A stretch of 64,000 bases of DNA from Cylindrobasidium torrendii FP15055 ss-10 (taxonomy: Eukaryota; Basidiomycota; Agaricomycetes; Agaricales; Physalacriaceae). The notes below the pieces were generated by a model. It saw nothing but the letters and a program-made list of their open reading frames with translations. It had not been told where the DNA came from and searched no databases. A program made the position numbers and the translations under genes. Below, in pieces: positions 21,153 through 33,937 of this stretch; position 1 is the stretch's first letter, and every line of letters starts with the position of its first letter. Location of the stretch: contig KN880431.1 of NCBI GenBank assembly GCA_000934385.1, positions 372,001 through 436,000 on the forward strand. Direction: 5' to 3'.

Positions 21153-22464
21153 TCAATACCCGCCAGCAGGAGGATAGCCCCCACCTTGTTGACGCCTACC
21201 CCCGTAGCCCTGGAACAGTGTTAGTCAGTGTGCTGAGCCCTGTGAGCAAATCCTCACCTGTTGTTGATACATCTGGCCTCCACTGAGACCACCGACCAGC
21301 GATGGCGCTGCCGGGCGATTGTAACCACCTACAAAGTGGTTAGTGATAGATTTTGGAGACAAGAGAACATTGAATCCGGACGTACTCTGTCCGTGGTAGT
21401 TGCTGCCATCCTCATAGTCGTCCTGGCCTGCCAAAAGCGGATCCTTGACCTCCCAAACGGCTTGCTTGTTTCCGACCGAGAATTCGAGATCCTCTTTCTG
21501 TGAGAGATATCAACAAACAGAAGCTATCGCTGCTATGTTACGCACCGTAATACTGTCCCAGTACTTATACACCATCATCACAGCCAGAAGGACGCACAGC
21601 TCGGAGAAGAACAATCCATCGATATAGTGCTTGACAGCGTCGCAAATTGTGGAGCTGAATGCAAAGAGGATAACCATGCCAATGACCCAGAAGCTAATGC
21701 CGAAGATAATGTCGCCAATTGGCCAACGGTCTTCAAGTGTGCGGAAGACAAGGACAAGCTGGGAAATGACATATACGGCGACGCAAATGAGAGGCCAGAG
21801 AATGTAGATGACCCATAGCGGTACTGTCGACGAGTATGACATGCCGGCAATCCCCTGGAAAGTCGCGATGCCGAGGAAAAATCCAACACCGAAGACAACG
21901 AGGCAGGCAAGGCGGAGACTCCACAAGGACTTCGGGGTGCCGTCCTCTGCCCATTGGAAGCCAACAAATGCATTTACGAGAAGACAGCAATGTGTGGATG
22001 CAACCATTCCGACATAGATGGCCGAAAACCACTGGAAAGCGGTGTTAGATGCGGGCATGGGCCATAGTCTGCCGCCCACTCACCTTATATGCCGCATTTG
22101 AGGTCGGAATGATGCCAGAGTCCAGGAACAAAGCGAGGAGTTGGATGAAGGCGTACATCCAGAAAAACATGACGATTTCTTTGCGGCCAACCGCGGTATA
22201 CTTGGAACGGATATGGAGGATCATGATGGCAGTCATGAGGATGGCGACGATGTGAATAAAGAATGTCGCTGAGGCGGATGCTCAGTGTGGGCTGACAGCG
22301 AGGAACGGATACGACGTACAAGGTTGGAATATCAATGTTCCCCCAATGTCCACATTTCTGCTATAACAAGCCGGTACAATGCCTTGCTCCGTCCCCACGA
22401 GCGGGCAGACAACCAGCGCGGCTGTGTCGCATATCGCGTCGAATTTGCCGAACTCTAGGCCCAT
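21153..22464 (-). CDS. CHS7: Chitin synthase export chaperone
   Basis: ER membrane chaperone that lets class IV chitin synthase (Chs3) leave the ER for the cell surface. Six exons (22320-22464, 22084-22268, 21546-22031, 21386-21497, 21258-21328, 21153-21209) give 351 residues. Family marks: an N-terminal Cys-containing lumenal part ([24 protein letters not shown]), then [20 protein letters not shown] and [11 protein letters not shown], with seven hydrophobic helices in all. Relatives share [18 protein letters not shown] and [16 protein letters not shown]. The cytosolic tail is Gly/Gln/Tyr-rich and low in complexity ([17 protein letters not shown]). It is divergent from the RSC7 homologue, 223 bases away. 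A very secure call. Confidence 0.95.
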
Positions 22465-22687
22465 TCTGGCAAGTTTTTAATGGTAACAGCAAGAGTCCCG
22501 AGCCAGGGCAGAAGAAAGTACGAGAGCGTGGGACGCTGAAATGAAAAGAGAGCAATGGTGTGGTGGAGACGGTGTGACGCAGGTTGCATGGCGATGGAGG
22601 CATCGGCCAGTGGCTGTGTATCCTAGCTTGGTTGAGCGTGCTAAAGCCTCGGTTTCCTTTTCCCTTCATACGCCACACCGTTTGCCT

Positions 22688-24215
22688 ATGGCTAGTTCAA
22701 CTCACAGTTCTGAAGGCATATCAGACGGGGAGAATGATCCTGAAATTCTTGACGCCAATGCCGATGCCAGCGATCCAGAATTCAACGACGACAACCTATT
22801 AGCAGAACACCCAACTCCCTCAGCACCTCCCATAAAACGGCCGAGAGGACGTCCAAGAGGCAGTGGACGCGGTGGTTCGACAGCCGTTGGTACATCTACG
22901 CGTGGAAAGGCGCGTGGAAGAGGTCGCGGTCGCGGTCGCGGTAGAGGCGGCGCTCGTCCACCCCGTGGTTCAGGCGACGAGGGGTCCGACAACGAAGAAG
23001 ATGCAGCAGCATACGCCAGTAATATTGGTGGCAAATACTACCGCAAAATCAATGGGGAATCATACGCAGTGGATGGCGATGAACTGGTTACTCCAGATGA
23101 CCCAAAAGGCGAACAAAAGATAGATAAGTGGGGCAATCTACTGGGAGGTACGAACGCGTTCTGCTATTCGTAAACATCTCTTTGAAGTCTCACAGGCCGA
23201 CAATTCAAGTCCCAAACTTTCCTGCTCCCAAACCGCCATCCTGACCGAATGTACATGCTCGCCATCGACGCGGCGCGTAGCTCAGGATTCCGCGATTCCC
23301 TGTACTACTTCCGCCGAAATCCACTGGGCCTCAAATTGACGGCAACTCATGCTGAAAAAGACTACCTCATCGCAGAGGGAAAGCTGGGCACACATCTCAA
23401 GACACGCAGTGTAACATTTATTGCTGCTCGTAGCGCGTTCAAACTCCATGGGTCCAAAATGCTTCTTAGTACGCGTTCTCTCGGTCTCAATTTCGTTTGT
23501 TGACGAGTCAACTCCAGATGGAAAGTGGGTAACCGATGATTACTACGAGGACAAGGCCCGGGCCGAGTGTCTTGAACGTGGTATCGAGCCAGGCGAACCG
23601 GTGGGCGAGCTAGCTGACCCACGAGCCGTTCAACATCAGCCCACCGAAACCTCTACGACTGACAGGTCCGTCACACAAGGGGGCGGCGGTTCATTGGGAA
23701 TGTATCGCTCAGGTGGACCCACAACCATCTTTGGTGGCACCGGCTTAGGGCCATTTAGTGACGGTCCTCTGAACGCCGTTCGGAAGAGCATTTTGACGCG
23801 AGACGGACTCACTGAGGAGAACTGGATGGCGATGATGGCACAAAGAACTCTGGAAAGTAACATTGAATGGTCTCTTTTGCGGAACAAGGCTCTTCGAGCA
23901 CATGCTGGGCAAACGGAAGACGGAGGCGAAGGTGGCGCTGTGGGCATGTACGAACCTCATTCAGGACTGGTCTTCTGTACGTGTGCATGTCTTTCCGCAC
24001 AGGCTATGTCTAATGAGCTGTTCATAGATCGAGACGACACACAGCCTACCCGCAGTCGTATGGAGAACGTCGCCGAGGACTCGCGCACGATAATCGGAGG
24101 GTCAAAGGCTGGCAATCAGGCTTGGGGGTTGGCATACGTCGATACGGTTATGGAGTTCTTGCCAAATCCTGCTGATGGAGAACGAGAACGACTGCTGAAG
24201 GAGAGCGAGGGCTAA
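22688..24215 (+). CDS. NPL6: RSC chromatin-remodelling complex subunit Rsc7/Npl6-like
   Basis: Accessory subunit of an RSC/SWI-SNF type nucleosome remodeller. Four exons (22688-23147, 23196-23468, 23518-23976, 24028-24215) give 459 residues. An acidic N terminus is followed by AT-hook-like RPRGRPRGSGRGG and an RG-repeat stretch (near 22915-22965, encoded by tandem GGTCGC units). Then comes the conserved domain: GESYAVDGDELVTPDDPKG, KIDKWGNLLGGRQF, TFLLPNRHPDRMYMLAIDAA and NGKWVTDDYYEDKA. The C-terminal part keeps GLAYVDTVMEF. The start chosen (MASSTHSSEG) sits 8 kb from nothing related, but an Rsc1/2-type subunit lies about 18 kb downstream. Complex membership is inferred from the family. Confidence 0.86.
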
Positions 24216-24455
24216 ATATATGACTGCATTCTTTAACTTACACTCGAACAATTGTAAGCACATCCGCTCCAATATGGTGGCTCCTCGTATCCCGAGCGTC
24301 TGGCCTGATTTTGGGGGCCTGAGGCCCGCATGGCTTACATGGGTGGCAGTTGAACGTTGAGCAACTGAAAGAAATCTCATAACTACAGAGTAACTCAAAT
24401 CAAAGCGAAAGGTCAAAGTCATGTGACGCTTCTGCCTGCTGATCGAGACTGATTC

Positions 24456-27400
24456 ATGAACGACTCGGATGCCGAAGCAGAGCGTAAGAACCTCCGAGTG
24501 ATATCATTCTCAACCTTGTCAATTTACACTCGAGAATTGGCCAAGGCCGTTTTCCTCAACCTCGAACTACCTTACATGCACGATCCATTCATTAGAGAAA
24601 GCCCGGGAGATGCTCCTGCCCAGAAGAAACGACGTCTGCCCGGTGCGTGCGATGCATGTAAGCGCAAGAAAAGTACGCATATAGCCCCTTCCACATCTTT
24701 AGCCCTCTAACACAGAACTAGTCAAATGTATGTGTTTTCTCCTGTGAAGCAAAGCTGGCCTTAACCTGAATTGCTATTATGCAGGCGACAGTGCAATGAA
24801 ACCGGATGGCCACTGCTCTAATTGTATTCAGTATGGACAGGTGTGTACACACGGGGAACCTATAAAGGTGCGCACTATAGTTCATCCCTTGTTAGACTTA
24901 CTCATTATCCTCCAGAAGCGGGGTCCGAAGTCCAGGTAACGATCCACCGGACAGTGCTCTATTGCGACCGACAACACTAACGGCCATGATTGTCAAGCTA
25001 TGTCACCGAACTCGAGGACCGCGTCCGAAATTTAGAGTCCATGTTGGCGGAGGTGCGTTGCCCGCATACCCGTTGGCCACTCTAACTCAAGTACTCCAGT
25101 TAAACCCATCAGCGTTTACCAATGAAGAACAGAAATCACCAAGCTCCTCTGCTTCACCCAGCTCGCAAGGCGCAGACTTCCATGAGCAATACATCACTAG
25201 GACGGACTCCATAGTGGATTTGGGTTCAAGTGGTTCCGCCCACGTCTCACTTGCCCAGCCAGCAACTGGTGGAGGTAGCCCTGCCCAGGATTTTGACCAT
25301 AACGCTCTCACCGAGCATCTCAAAAGGATGAAGCTCACGGGAAAACGATTCTTCGGGCATTCAAGCGCTTTCGCTATGGCCAAGAATGCAATGGAAATGC
25401 GGGCGGATTATACAGGAGAAGCGCGGCATGCCTCTATCTCCAACCATTCGCAATATTGGCAGTTGCAACCGGTGCGTGGCATTGGTTTCATTCCATGGCC
25501 ACTCTTTAACGTTTCGCTCACAGTGGGAAGAACTATCGCGCATAGAATCCACACCGAAATACGAATATCCACCTCAAGACCTTCTCGACAGTCTTGTCAC
25601 TATCTGGTTCACCGAATTCCATACATATACGCCCATATTTCACCGCGCATCGTTCGAAGACGAGATCAGAAACGGCCTGCATCTAGTCAACCCCAAATTT
25701 GGCGCCCTTGTGCTGCTAGTTTGTGCATGCGCATCGAAATCAAGCGAAGACCCGCGGGTGCTAGTTGACGGCGAGACATCATGGCTATCTGCGGGATGGA
25801 AATATTATTCCCAGACGCAGATTGTCAAGAATACAGTGTTTGACGCACCAGACATTCTTGACCTACAATTTTGTGTTGTGCGTAGAAATAACGCCCCGCC
25901 TTCACACGGCTGATTTGACACTCATAGCTGGCTACCATGTACAGCCTTAGTACCTCTGCACCGCAGACGTCTTGGACCATGTCCGGACTGGGCCTGCGCT
26001 TCATGATTGAAATAGGTTGTCATCGGCGGCAGACTACAGGGAAGACTGTTATGTTCGAGGATGAAATGTGTCGACGCCTTTTCTGGTAGGATTTGTTTCG
26101 GATACCCAATATTCTCATCCATTCACTACTGGCAGGACTCTCCTTGAATACGAGCGAGTCATTTGCTTATTCCTTGGACGACCCTCGTATATCCGAGATG
26201 AGGAGTCAGGCAATTGTTCATGTCTATCTGGAAAAAAAAACTAATACCTCTATAGCTTCGATGTGGAACCCTGTACAGAATGTGACGATGAATACTGGGA
26301 GATTGGGCCAAATGGAGAGCTCTCGTTCCATCAACCCCCGGATCGTCGTGCGAGGATGGTATTTTTCAACCAGAAAACGAAGGTGCTCGAGATACTTGGG
26401 ACCGTTATGCGGTCGCTCTACGCCGTTAAAAAACCGACATTCTTTGGACTGAACGAGGTCGAGAAAGATCAGCGCATTGTCAGCGATCTGGATTCGGCAC
26501 TGAACAACTGGGCGGACTCCGTGCCAGATTACCGTACGTCCTCTATCCTGTCATCTCTCCGCTACTCATGAGAAACAACAAGTGCGGTGGGACCCTAATT
26601 CTCAACAATATCGTTCGGAGTCAGCATGCCTGTATTGTATCTATTATCTTACTCAGATTGCCCTCCATCGGCCATTCATTCACACGCATTCGCCGCTTTC
26701 CTTCTCGTCACTAGCGATATGTACAAACGCAGCGCGCGCAAGCAGTCACATCATTGACCAAGAGGGGGCAGTGGGCAGCGTGTACCAAATAACCACGGTG
26801 AGCTTCTCTCATACATAGTAAGCATCTTTCTGACAATGCAGGAGACTGCATGCTTTACCTCTGGCGTTATTCTTTCCATGAACATCTGGAGCAGTAAGCG
26901 ATCAGGATTGAACTTGAATACGCAGAAGGACCTACAAGATATCAACCGATGCCTATCCATTCTTAAGTCTAGGTCTGCGATTTGGAATACGTCGGGCAGG
27001 ATGTGGTCTGTTGTTCCTTTCCCCGACTACCAGGGATTCCTTTGATACCTTCGACAGGTCCATGTTAAGCACGATCTCAGCTTTTGCTGACACTGTCCCT
27101 TCATCCGATACTCCGTCGCGAAAGAGAGCAAGGGACGACAACGATACCTCAACAGAGTCGTCCAAGCCGCTCTCATGTAACGCTGTGTACCATCCCTATG
27201 TAACCCCTTCGTCGCTTCAACAAACCAGTGATGTGCAAACTGGGAATGTCAATGCATTGTCATTAGAGGTCCCGCGGTCATTCGACTACGCCGACCCTCT
27301 TGGAAATGCCTCGGATATCGATGGGATGGACCTCAACCAGTTTAGTATGGATGCCATTGATATATGGTCCAGTGCACCTGAGTCCTTTGTGTACGTAGCA

Positions 27401-27563
27401 TCATCTCTGCTTGGATGTGGTCTTGACGACAAACATTTTGGGTAGCTGGCAGGATTGGAATGCATATTTAACGGAAGCCGGTATGGCGATGCCTTTGAGA
27501 GAGGACCCGATGACACAACGGACGGACGTTCCAGGACATAATAGTCAATTCTCAAATACATAA
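24456..27563 (+). CDS. Zn(II)2Cys6 transcription factor with fungal-specific (xylanolytic activator) domain
   Basis: Nuclear regulator of about 800 residues. The zinc cluster is ACDACKRKKIKC followed by HCSNCIQYGQVC, and it is assembled across a 6-base exon (24722-24727). A linker KKRGPKS and a short coiled coil (YVTELEDRVRNLESMLAE) follow. The middle-homology region shows DLLDSLVTIWFTEFHTYTPIFH, LLVCACASKSSEDPRV, and the typical RRLFW / LLEYERVICLFLGRPS pair. The C terminus has TPSRKRARDD and a conserved final WQDWNAYL element. About a dozen introns interrupt the gene. The first ATG is at 24456; a second at 24576 (MHDPFIRESP) may be the real start, since residues before it look unconserved. 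Target genes cannot be told from sequence. Confidence 0.85.
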
Positions 27564-27752
27564 TGATATACTCAAGTAAATCTCGTATGATAATAGAAAC
27601 ACCAAATGTAAGCACACTATCCTCTACGCTAGCATCGTGTACCTATTTCGTATATTTTGTGAACAGGGCATCGAGGCCGAGGTGATCGTTTCGCGGCACG
27701 TGCCACATGTCCACATTATCCTTTAGCTAACTTGAGCTCTCCCACGACCATC

Positions 27753-29025
27753 ATGCCTAAGAGCTTTGCAGTACTTCCAGAAGGCGAGCCGGGTTGGATT
27801 TGGCCGAATTCATGCTCAAACATCATGCAGGCCTTTTACAGGCCATTGAAGCTTCAAATGACAGTACACTGCGTTTAGTTCGCCTCTTGCATCCACGTAC
27901 CGGTCCGTACGCGTTTGCTGAGAGACACGATGTCCCTCAATGTTTGAATAGATGTACCCGCGCTCTTTCAAATTTCCGGAGAAAATGGGGGCACAATTCT
28001 AGAGCTGCAAGCAGTTGCACCTCCCAGTCAAAGGTCATGGATTTTGGACCAAGAAATAATATCAGGTACGTGCCTACTTTCTACAGCGACTAGCTGATTT
28101 CAGAACATGCTTTAGATGGAAAGATGTTGATTTTGACCCCCGTGGACCCAGCCTTCCTTGTTATACCCCTCCTGCAATTGATACCCGTACGCGTCCTTCA
28201 CGAACCGACGCGTTCTGGACGTTGAAATAATTAGGCTGGCCGAAATACCAACTTTCGTGGAGCAGATGATTTATTCGAAGACTTTACGACGCGTTTGAAG
28301 GACTTGGAGGCCACCGACGATGATATGTGTGAGGCATATACGACCCTTTTTGGGATGACATGCATGGAGACAGCACTGAAGATGCTGTGTGAAACCAAAG
28401 GTGCGTCGAAAGCATCGTAGTCTTCTTGGAAAGGTGCTCAATCACCGCAGAACTCGATGCAGAGCTTACGGTCTATCGATATTCATCCACCAGGATAATA
28501 CAGTACCTCCGGACGAAGGTCGCTCATATATGTCGATCCTCCCAAAACTCTGACATGTCACGCTCGATAACACGCAAATTTGCGACAGAAGGCTTGTTTG
28601 AAGAAGGGTATGAAGAGGTGTTGGCGGGTGCGTCTGCTACTGGGGCCCATTCAATCCACATTGCCTAAATTCATTCTGTAGTGGCACGAACCCGGATGTC
28701 TTGCGAATTTGTCGCGCATTACCTCGCTCCCCAGACTGAGAAAGAGCTTCTGTCAACTTACAAGTAAGCATTGGTTGCTCTCCTTGCTGTAGTTTCTGAT
28801 GCCTTTTGTAGCTTCAAGGAGCTGGACGTACATATGGATCACTTGGCCGCGGACGAGGCCGCTCGAATTGCAGCAACAACTACCACAAAGAAAGGCAAGA
28901 AGAGTGAAGCTTCTACAGAGGACAAGAAGAGGAAAGCACCCAAGGGGTCGAAAGGTGTTGACCAGTTAAAAAAAGCGAACACCAAAGGCATGTCGAAGAT
29001 TTCATCTTTCTTCCAAAAGAAATAG
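27753..29025 (+). CDS. RNH202: Ribonuclease H2 subunit B
   Basis: Non-catalytic subunit of the RNase H2 trimer, which removes ribonucleotides and RNA-DNA hybrids from the genome. Start MPKSFAVLPEGEPG, then RLVRLLHPRTD and ELQAVAPPSQRSWILDQE. The hallmark is KMLILTPVDPAFLVIPLLQ, then ADDLFEDF, QYLRTKVAHIC, LFEEGYEEVLA and a final NFKELDVHMDHLA. The Lys-rich tail ends SKISSFFQKK, a PCNA-interacting (PIP) box like that of the human protein. About eight introns. To keep the frame, the first must be only about 38 bases (roughly 27792-27829), shorter than usual here, so that junction is uncertain. One further possible intron (28331-28371) is more likely coding. About 300 residues, normal. Catalytic subunit A is not in the window. 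Confidence 0.88.
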
Positions 29026-29206
29026 CAAACTACATCACTTGCTGCAATAAAGTTGGATTTAGATGGACCATATTGCCTCCGTTGGAGATCGGACACGCAT
29101 ATAGAGACCAGTCACGAGATCGTGGAACGCAGACACGACTATAACTGCCTTTGTGCGTGTTTGTTTGCCAGGACTGCAACTCTTCCTACTACCATCAAGC
29201 ACCGAG

Positions 29207-31088
29207 ATGGCCGCCATGACCAAATCTTACGTCGACCGCGCTACCCAAACCGACCTCCAAATCTCTTCTTCTAGCGAATCGCCTTTATCCGACGCTCAGT
29301 CTATGCCTGAATCCGCGATTCTGTCGACGATTGTGACGGATGCCGAACTAGAGCTGCCCCGCCGTCTGCGAAAGCCTCGCCTTGGCCATAACGTCCCGTC
29401 GACGCTGGCGAACGTTTTTGCTAGTCGCATCGTATCGCTCCCAGAGACCATCCCGCCAACCCGCATCAAGTCGACTCGCGTTGTCTCTCTCGCCGATCCC
29501 AAGGAAGCCGCCGTGACGTCCACCAACAGCGACAGTGACGGGTCTTTTTCGAATGAATCTAGCTTGTCTATGGATACGTCTCATGTGTCGACTACTTCCA
29601 GTGCTCAGTCTCGCCGCTCTCGCCTGAGCTACTCGACTGGCCCGCGCACGCCATCCCCGCCTTGTTCGCCCGAATCTGTTCTGATCATCGGCAATGACAA
29701 TGCAACATCGCCCTTCTTCAAGGGGCCGGCTAGGCTTGTAAAAGATGGAGATGGTGTGCCAATTGTCTCCTTTTCCCCTGCATTAAATTCACTTTTCGCT
29801 AGGCTGGATGTCGTGGACCGATTCCCCGCCAAAGCCGATCCCTGCTCTGCACGGTCCTTCGTCACTCCCGTACGCTCGCTGTCCATCGTAGGTCTTGGTC
29901 CCATTCTTTGCGCTGATGCTCACATTCTATAGCGGTGCGGAGGGTACAATTGTCGAGACTGAGGACCTATCCCGCGTTGTATGGGGCCTCAATAACAACT
30001 CGCAGAGCACGCAAGGTAGCGCCGCGCAGGCCCGCAAGATGGATGCACCCATTAAGCCGAACCATGTCACCACGAGGAGCAACGCAAACACAGTGCATAA
30101 TGAACCCCTCCGTCACGCATTCTCAACGCATCGCTCTCGGCCTTCCATCGACCTCAATGTTGGCCTAGGTCTCGTATTTGACGACGAACGGACATTTTGC
30201 GCTCCTAACGTACATGATCAACCTTTCTCTCGCCACTTGGAGAACCATCTTTCCCAGAGCCCTCACATCTTCATCGACTCTCGCGAATACCCCGGTCGTA
30301 CTTCTCAGGTTATCATTCCTAATGCCCCCCGCCTTTCAGCGTTGGATATCGCCCACCAGTATCAGCTCAAAAATCGACTTCGCGACGTTCCTCTCACTCC
30401 TCCCGACTCTACTGAGCCCCAATGGGAGCAGACCCCGCACTTTACACAGGCGGCCTTTCCTGGTGATAATCACTTTGATATGCATGCGAACGCTAATGCC
30501 GGTCAATACACTGAATCTCTGCACTTCAATCAGCTGCCACCTATTATCGCTGACGAGTCAGAAGAACTACGCAAATTCGTCTACGAGCAGATCATGTCCC
30601 CGCGCTCTACCGACATCATCAACATTGCGCAGCTGCAGCGCGACTTCGCTCAACGGCATGCGCCCTCCCAAGCCCATCGCGCATACGAGCCAGATAACCT
30701 CTTTGAACGACAATCCTCTGGTCACCACCATCTCCTTCCAACCCCAGAGGGCACGCCCAACTCCAATCCTCAACTTTCGACACCAGCTTCACCTGAGCAG
30801 TCCATCCGCCAGCCACGCTCCGTTCCCTTCGCCCGCCTGATGCAGAGGAGGCTATCGTCTGTGCCCGAGGAGGATCCCGAGATTTCGAAGAATTCCCCAC
30901 AATCGTCTGCGATGCATAACTCGGTCAATCGTCTCACAAAGAGCACGGGCAGCCGGGGCAGCGAGGCAGCCTATATCAGAAAAAGGGAATTGGCAAAGCC
31001 ACCCCGTCTGCAGCACATCCATACGCGAGGGCCTGCCGAAGTGTTCGGGGAGAACGAGAGCGGTGGCTGGGGACGCGCTGGACGCTAA
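29207..31088 (+). CDS. Conserved-looking disordered protein of unknown function
   Basis: I do not recognise this gene. Two exons (29207-29887, 29943-31088) join in frame to give 608 residues. Most is Ser/Thr/Pro-rich and predicted disordered, with many SP/TP sites (RTPSPPCSPES, LLPTPEGTPNSNP, LSTPASPEQS). Less biased islands are KPRLGHNVPSTLANVFASRI, SFSPALNSLFARLDVVDRF and ELRKFVYEQIMS, which may be short binding elements. RSVPFARLMQRRLSSVPEED resembles a basophilic kinase target followed by an acidic patch. No transmembrane segment or zinc motif. Codon choice and the open length argue that it is real. The pattern suits a cell-cycle or polarity scaffold, but that is a guess. Confidence 0.65.
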
Positions 31089-31244
31089 ACTTTGATCCAG
31101 ATTGATTATTTTCTCCACTAGATGACCAGGAATTCACTCACGTATACCCTCATTGGCTCAGGCTGACTAATTCGACATTCAGGAGGATTCTATGTATCGC
31201 TACAATAAACCTGTACCGTATAAACAAGGTCGCCGATTTCTATT

Positions 31245-33612
31245 TCATGTCGATAGTTCTTCGTGTTGATTGTGCCACATCGTGCAGCGTCTGCCTAGTG
31301 ATTCAGCGTCTATATCCTCCATCATCACTCTTGTTGGATTGAGCAGTAGTCTAGGGCCTCCCGAAACGTCTTGGGATGGCTATTCAGAGTTAGCCGCCGT
31401 CTGCCTCAGAGCTTTTCACATACCAGCCAGTTGACGTTGCGGGTGTCGCTACCTAAAGGCTTGCCTTGCGTTGCAAAGGATGTCCAGTACAATCGCATGT
31501 CTTCGAAAAGGGAAGTGTCTTCCATCCGCTGATATGTGTCGGTTTCCTCGGTAGAGAACATGGCCTGAAGCTCATAATGATGCATGTCTCCCAGCCATGG
31601 GTTATCGTAGTGGTATTGGTAGGATGTGATGTTGTGCTGGGCGGCGCTCCCTGTGATGAGCCCGGCGGTGCATATAAAACGCATGTCGCCATACATCTCC
31701 TGCGCCAAAAGGTTGTACGAGGAATTGACGCCTCCTTTCGAGACGGGTGGATACAGTGCTGTCGCGTTGAGAAAGGTGGACGTGGTGAAGCCTCCGTATT
31801 GGCCGTTGATGAAGCTGTATACGGTGTATGCGTCGGCGCCTGTTCGAGTGGTGTTTCCGATTGGGTCTGTGAGGCGCTCGGCCCAACCTTTGCCTTCGTG
31901 GGTGTTGGAGCTAGGGTGAATGAAGAGGTTAGTGAACCGACTTAGATGCGAGGGGGCTTTGGGCTCACCCGAAGAACATCGGCACTTTGACGAAGTTTCC
32001 CGAACGGAATGCTTCGACAGGGCGCTCGATGATTAATTTTCCGTCGACGAGAGGTGTGAATCGAAATATGGTCAATCCTGAGTATGCGATAGCAGTAGCG
32101 TTTCCAGCATAGATGAGGGCTTCGACGCTTGCATTGCGAAGACAGGGCATCAGGTCTGTATTTGCAGAGGGACTCAACACCTCGCATCCTCTGCATAACG
32201 GTTGTTTGAACACGATCACATGACGCATGAACGCAAGTGCTTACGCCAAACTAGCGAATCTCCGGAAAACCTCATCCGGCACGGTGTCGTTGTATCGGGG
32301 CATAGATGAGAGCGCAGGGCTATCTCCCATAGCCTGGCTGAAGAGGCCTTCGTTGTCTCCTCCATTAGCGATGAGCTGTGGAGGGCACACACATGATGAG
32401 ATGAGATGTCAGCGGATCGATGAGGCGAGCTAGTACCTGCAACATGACCATAGCAGACCCTGCAGACTGTCCCCATATCGTAACACGGCTTTTGTTGAAG
32501 TTGAGCATAATGCTAGGAACGTTTTTGAAATGAGCGAACGCACCTCGGGTCGCCGCCGAAGGATGAGATGTATCGCTGAACCCATTTCAGTGAAGCCCGC
32601 TGGTTGGATGTGAGCGATTGGAGGGGCAACTTCCAGAGGAACGGACCTGGTCGAAGAGGCCTGCATTAGCAACTCCATCTGCCCCTAGAGCTGCACCGCC
32701 TATTGCAGGAAGTCAGCTTTAATGGGGTAGTCCAAAATGCGACGGAAACGCACCAAGGAATCCGAACTGTCCCAGCCTGTAGTTGAAGGTGACGAATATG
32801 AATGGCATCTTTGAGGACGCCATAAGCCATTCTGGAGGCGCGGTACGCGAGCTCCCGCTCTGAAATCCGCCACCATGATAATAAACCAAAACTGGGAGAT
32901 TCGTCGCGTTCGTCCAGCTCGGAACGTATATCTGAGAAGACCAAGTGGTTAGCTATCGGTACCTGCATGTTCGAACACTGTCATAAAGGGCGTACATTTC
33001 CATGTAAGCAATCCTCGGACTGTGTTATTGGGATAGAAGCGTTGGCCCGCTTCGTCGCAATGCACTGAGGGCCGAACTATGGCAAAAATAGAGTCGTCAG
33101 AGTTGTGAAGATGTTAGATAGCTGCGAAGCGTACCTCGAAGGCATTCACAGTACCGAGCTGGGAGGTGGGCGGCGTCACTGGTTCCCTCCATCGTAGGTC
33201 GCCAACTGGAGGGTCGGCATAGGGTACGCCGCGATATGCGATGATTCCAGACGAGTCGTTGTAGGATCCAACAAACGTCCCGTCTATGTGGATGGGGTGA
33301 AATAAGCAAGAAACTTGAGGTTTTGCAAGAAATATGCCCACAGTCGAGGGAGATGGGGCGTGCAGGTGTATAACAGACAGTGCCATCACTGGTGCTGAGA
33401 GCTACGCCTCCGAACAACGACACAACCAGCAGATAAATTGTAAGCATCAATGAAGCCGCAACAGTTCGGAGAAGAATGGGTTGGATGAGAGAGACCGAAG
33501 GAGGTGAAGGAATATTTGCTGGCCAGGATTCGCATCTTATATACTTTTCTTCAGACTCATCCGCGAGTCGCGGTGATAAGAGGTCAAGTAACGTTCTGAG
33601 AGATTTAGACAT
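31245..33612 (-). CDS. Membrane-anchored type B carboxylesterase/lipase
   Basis: Serine esterase of the alpha/beta-hydrolase COesterase family, acting on carboxylic esters at the cell surface or in the secretory lumen. The start at 33612 (MSKSLRTLLDL) leaves about 45 charged residues before a hydrophobic helix (TVAASLMLTIYLLVVSLFG), so it looks like a signal anchor, not a cleaved signal. Family motifs in order: GIIAYRGVPYADPPVGDLRW, SEDCL, VLVYYHGGGF (oxyanion hole), the nucleophile elbow VTIWGQSAGSAMV, FFGSNTHEG, and near the C terminus MRLYWTSFATQGKPLG. The C terminus has NPTRVMMEDIDAESLGRRC. Around ten introns; one near 33287-33390 is about 100 bases, long for this window. The catalytic Ser is clear; the His region was not pinned down. 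Substrate unknown. Confidence 0.9.
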
Positions 33613-33937
33613 CACGCGGCTACTGTTCAACAAGCTTTAGTATCCCCGTGACGAGAATTGAGATTACGACCTGTAAGTAGTTACCGTGCTGTTATTGCCT
33701 TTTTTGAGCTTATCAACTCTATTTTGCTGGCATTCTCGCAACATACCTGCTCTCCGATGTCAAGCTCTTGCACCAACGGGGCCAAGATAAAGTGCGACTA
33801 GAATCCTTCGTGGCTTCCGAGTCGCCCGTTGCAAGTAGTAGTCCGCTGTATTGGAGGCTTAATTATTCTGCAGTGAATATTAGCTAGGAGACGTACAGTC
33901 CAGCCCGTCGAACCCAATATTTTCGATCAACTTCCCC
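33613..33937. other. Upstream region of the carboxylesterase gene
   Basis: 325 bases between the esterase start and a possible small plus-strand gene. No coding frame, repeat or RNA gene seen. Confidence 0.4.

Noticed and set aside
22915..22965. Tandem GGTCGC repeats
   Set aside because: These encode the RG-rich stretch of the Rsc7-like protein and need no separate explanation.
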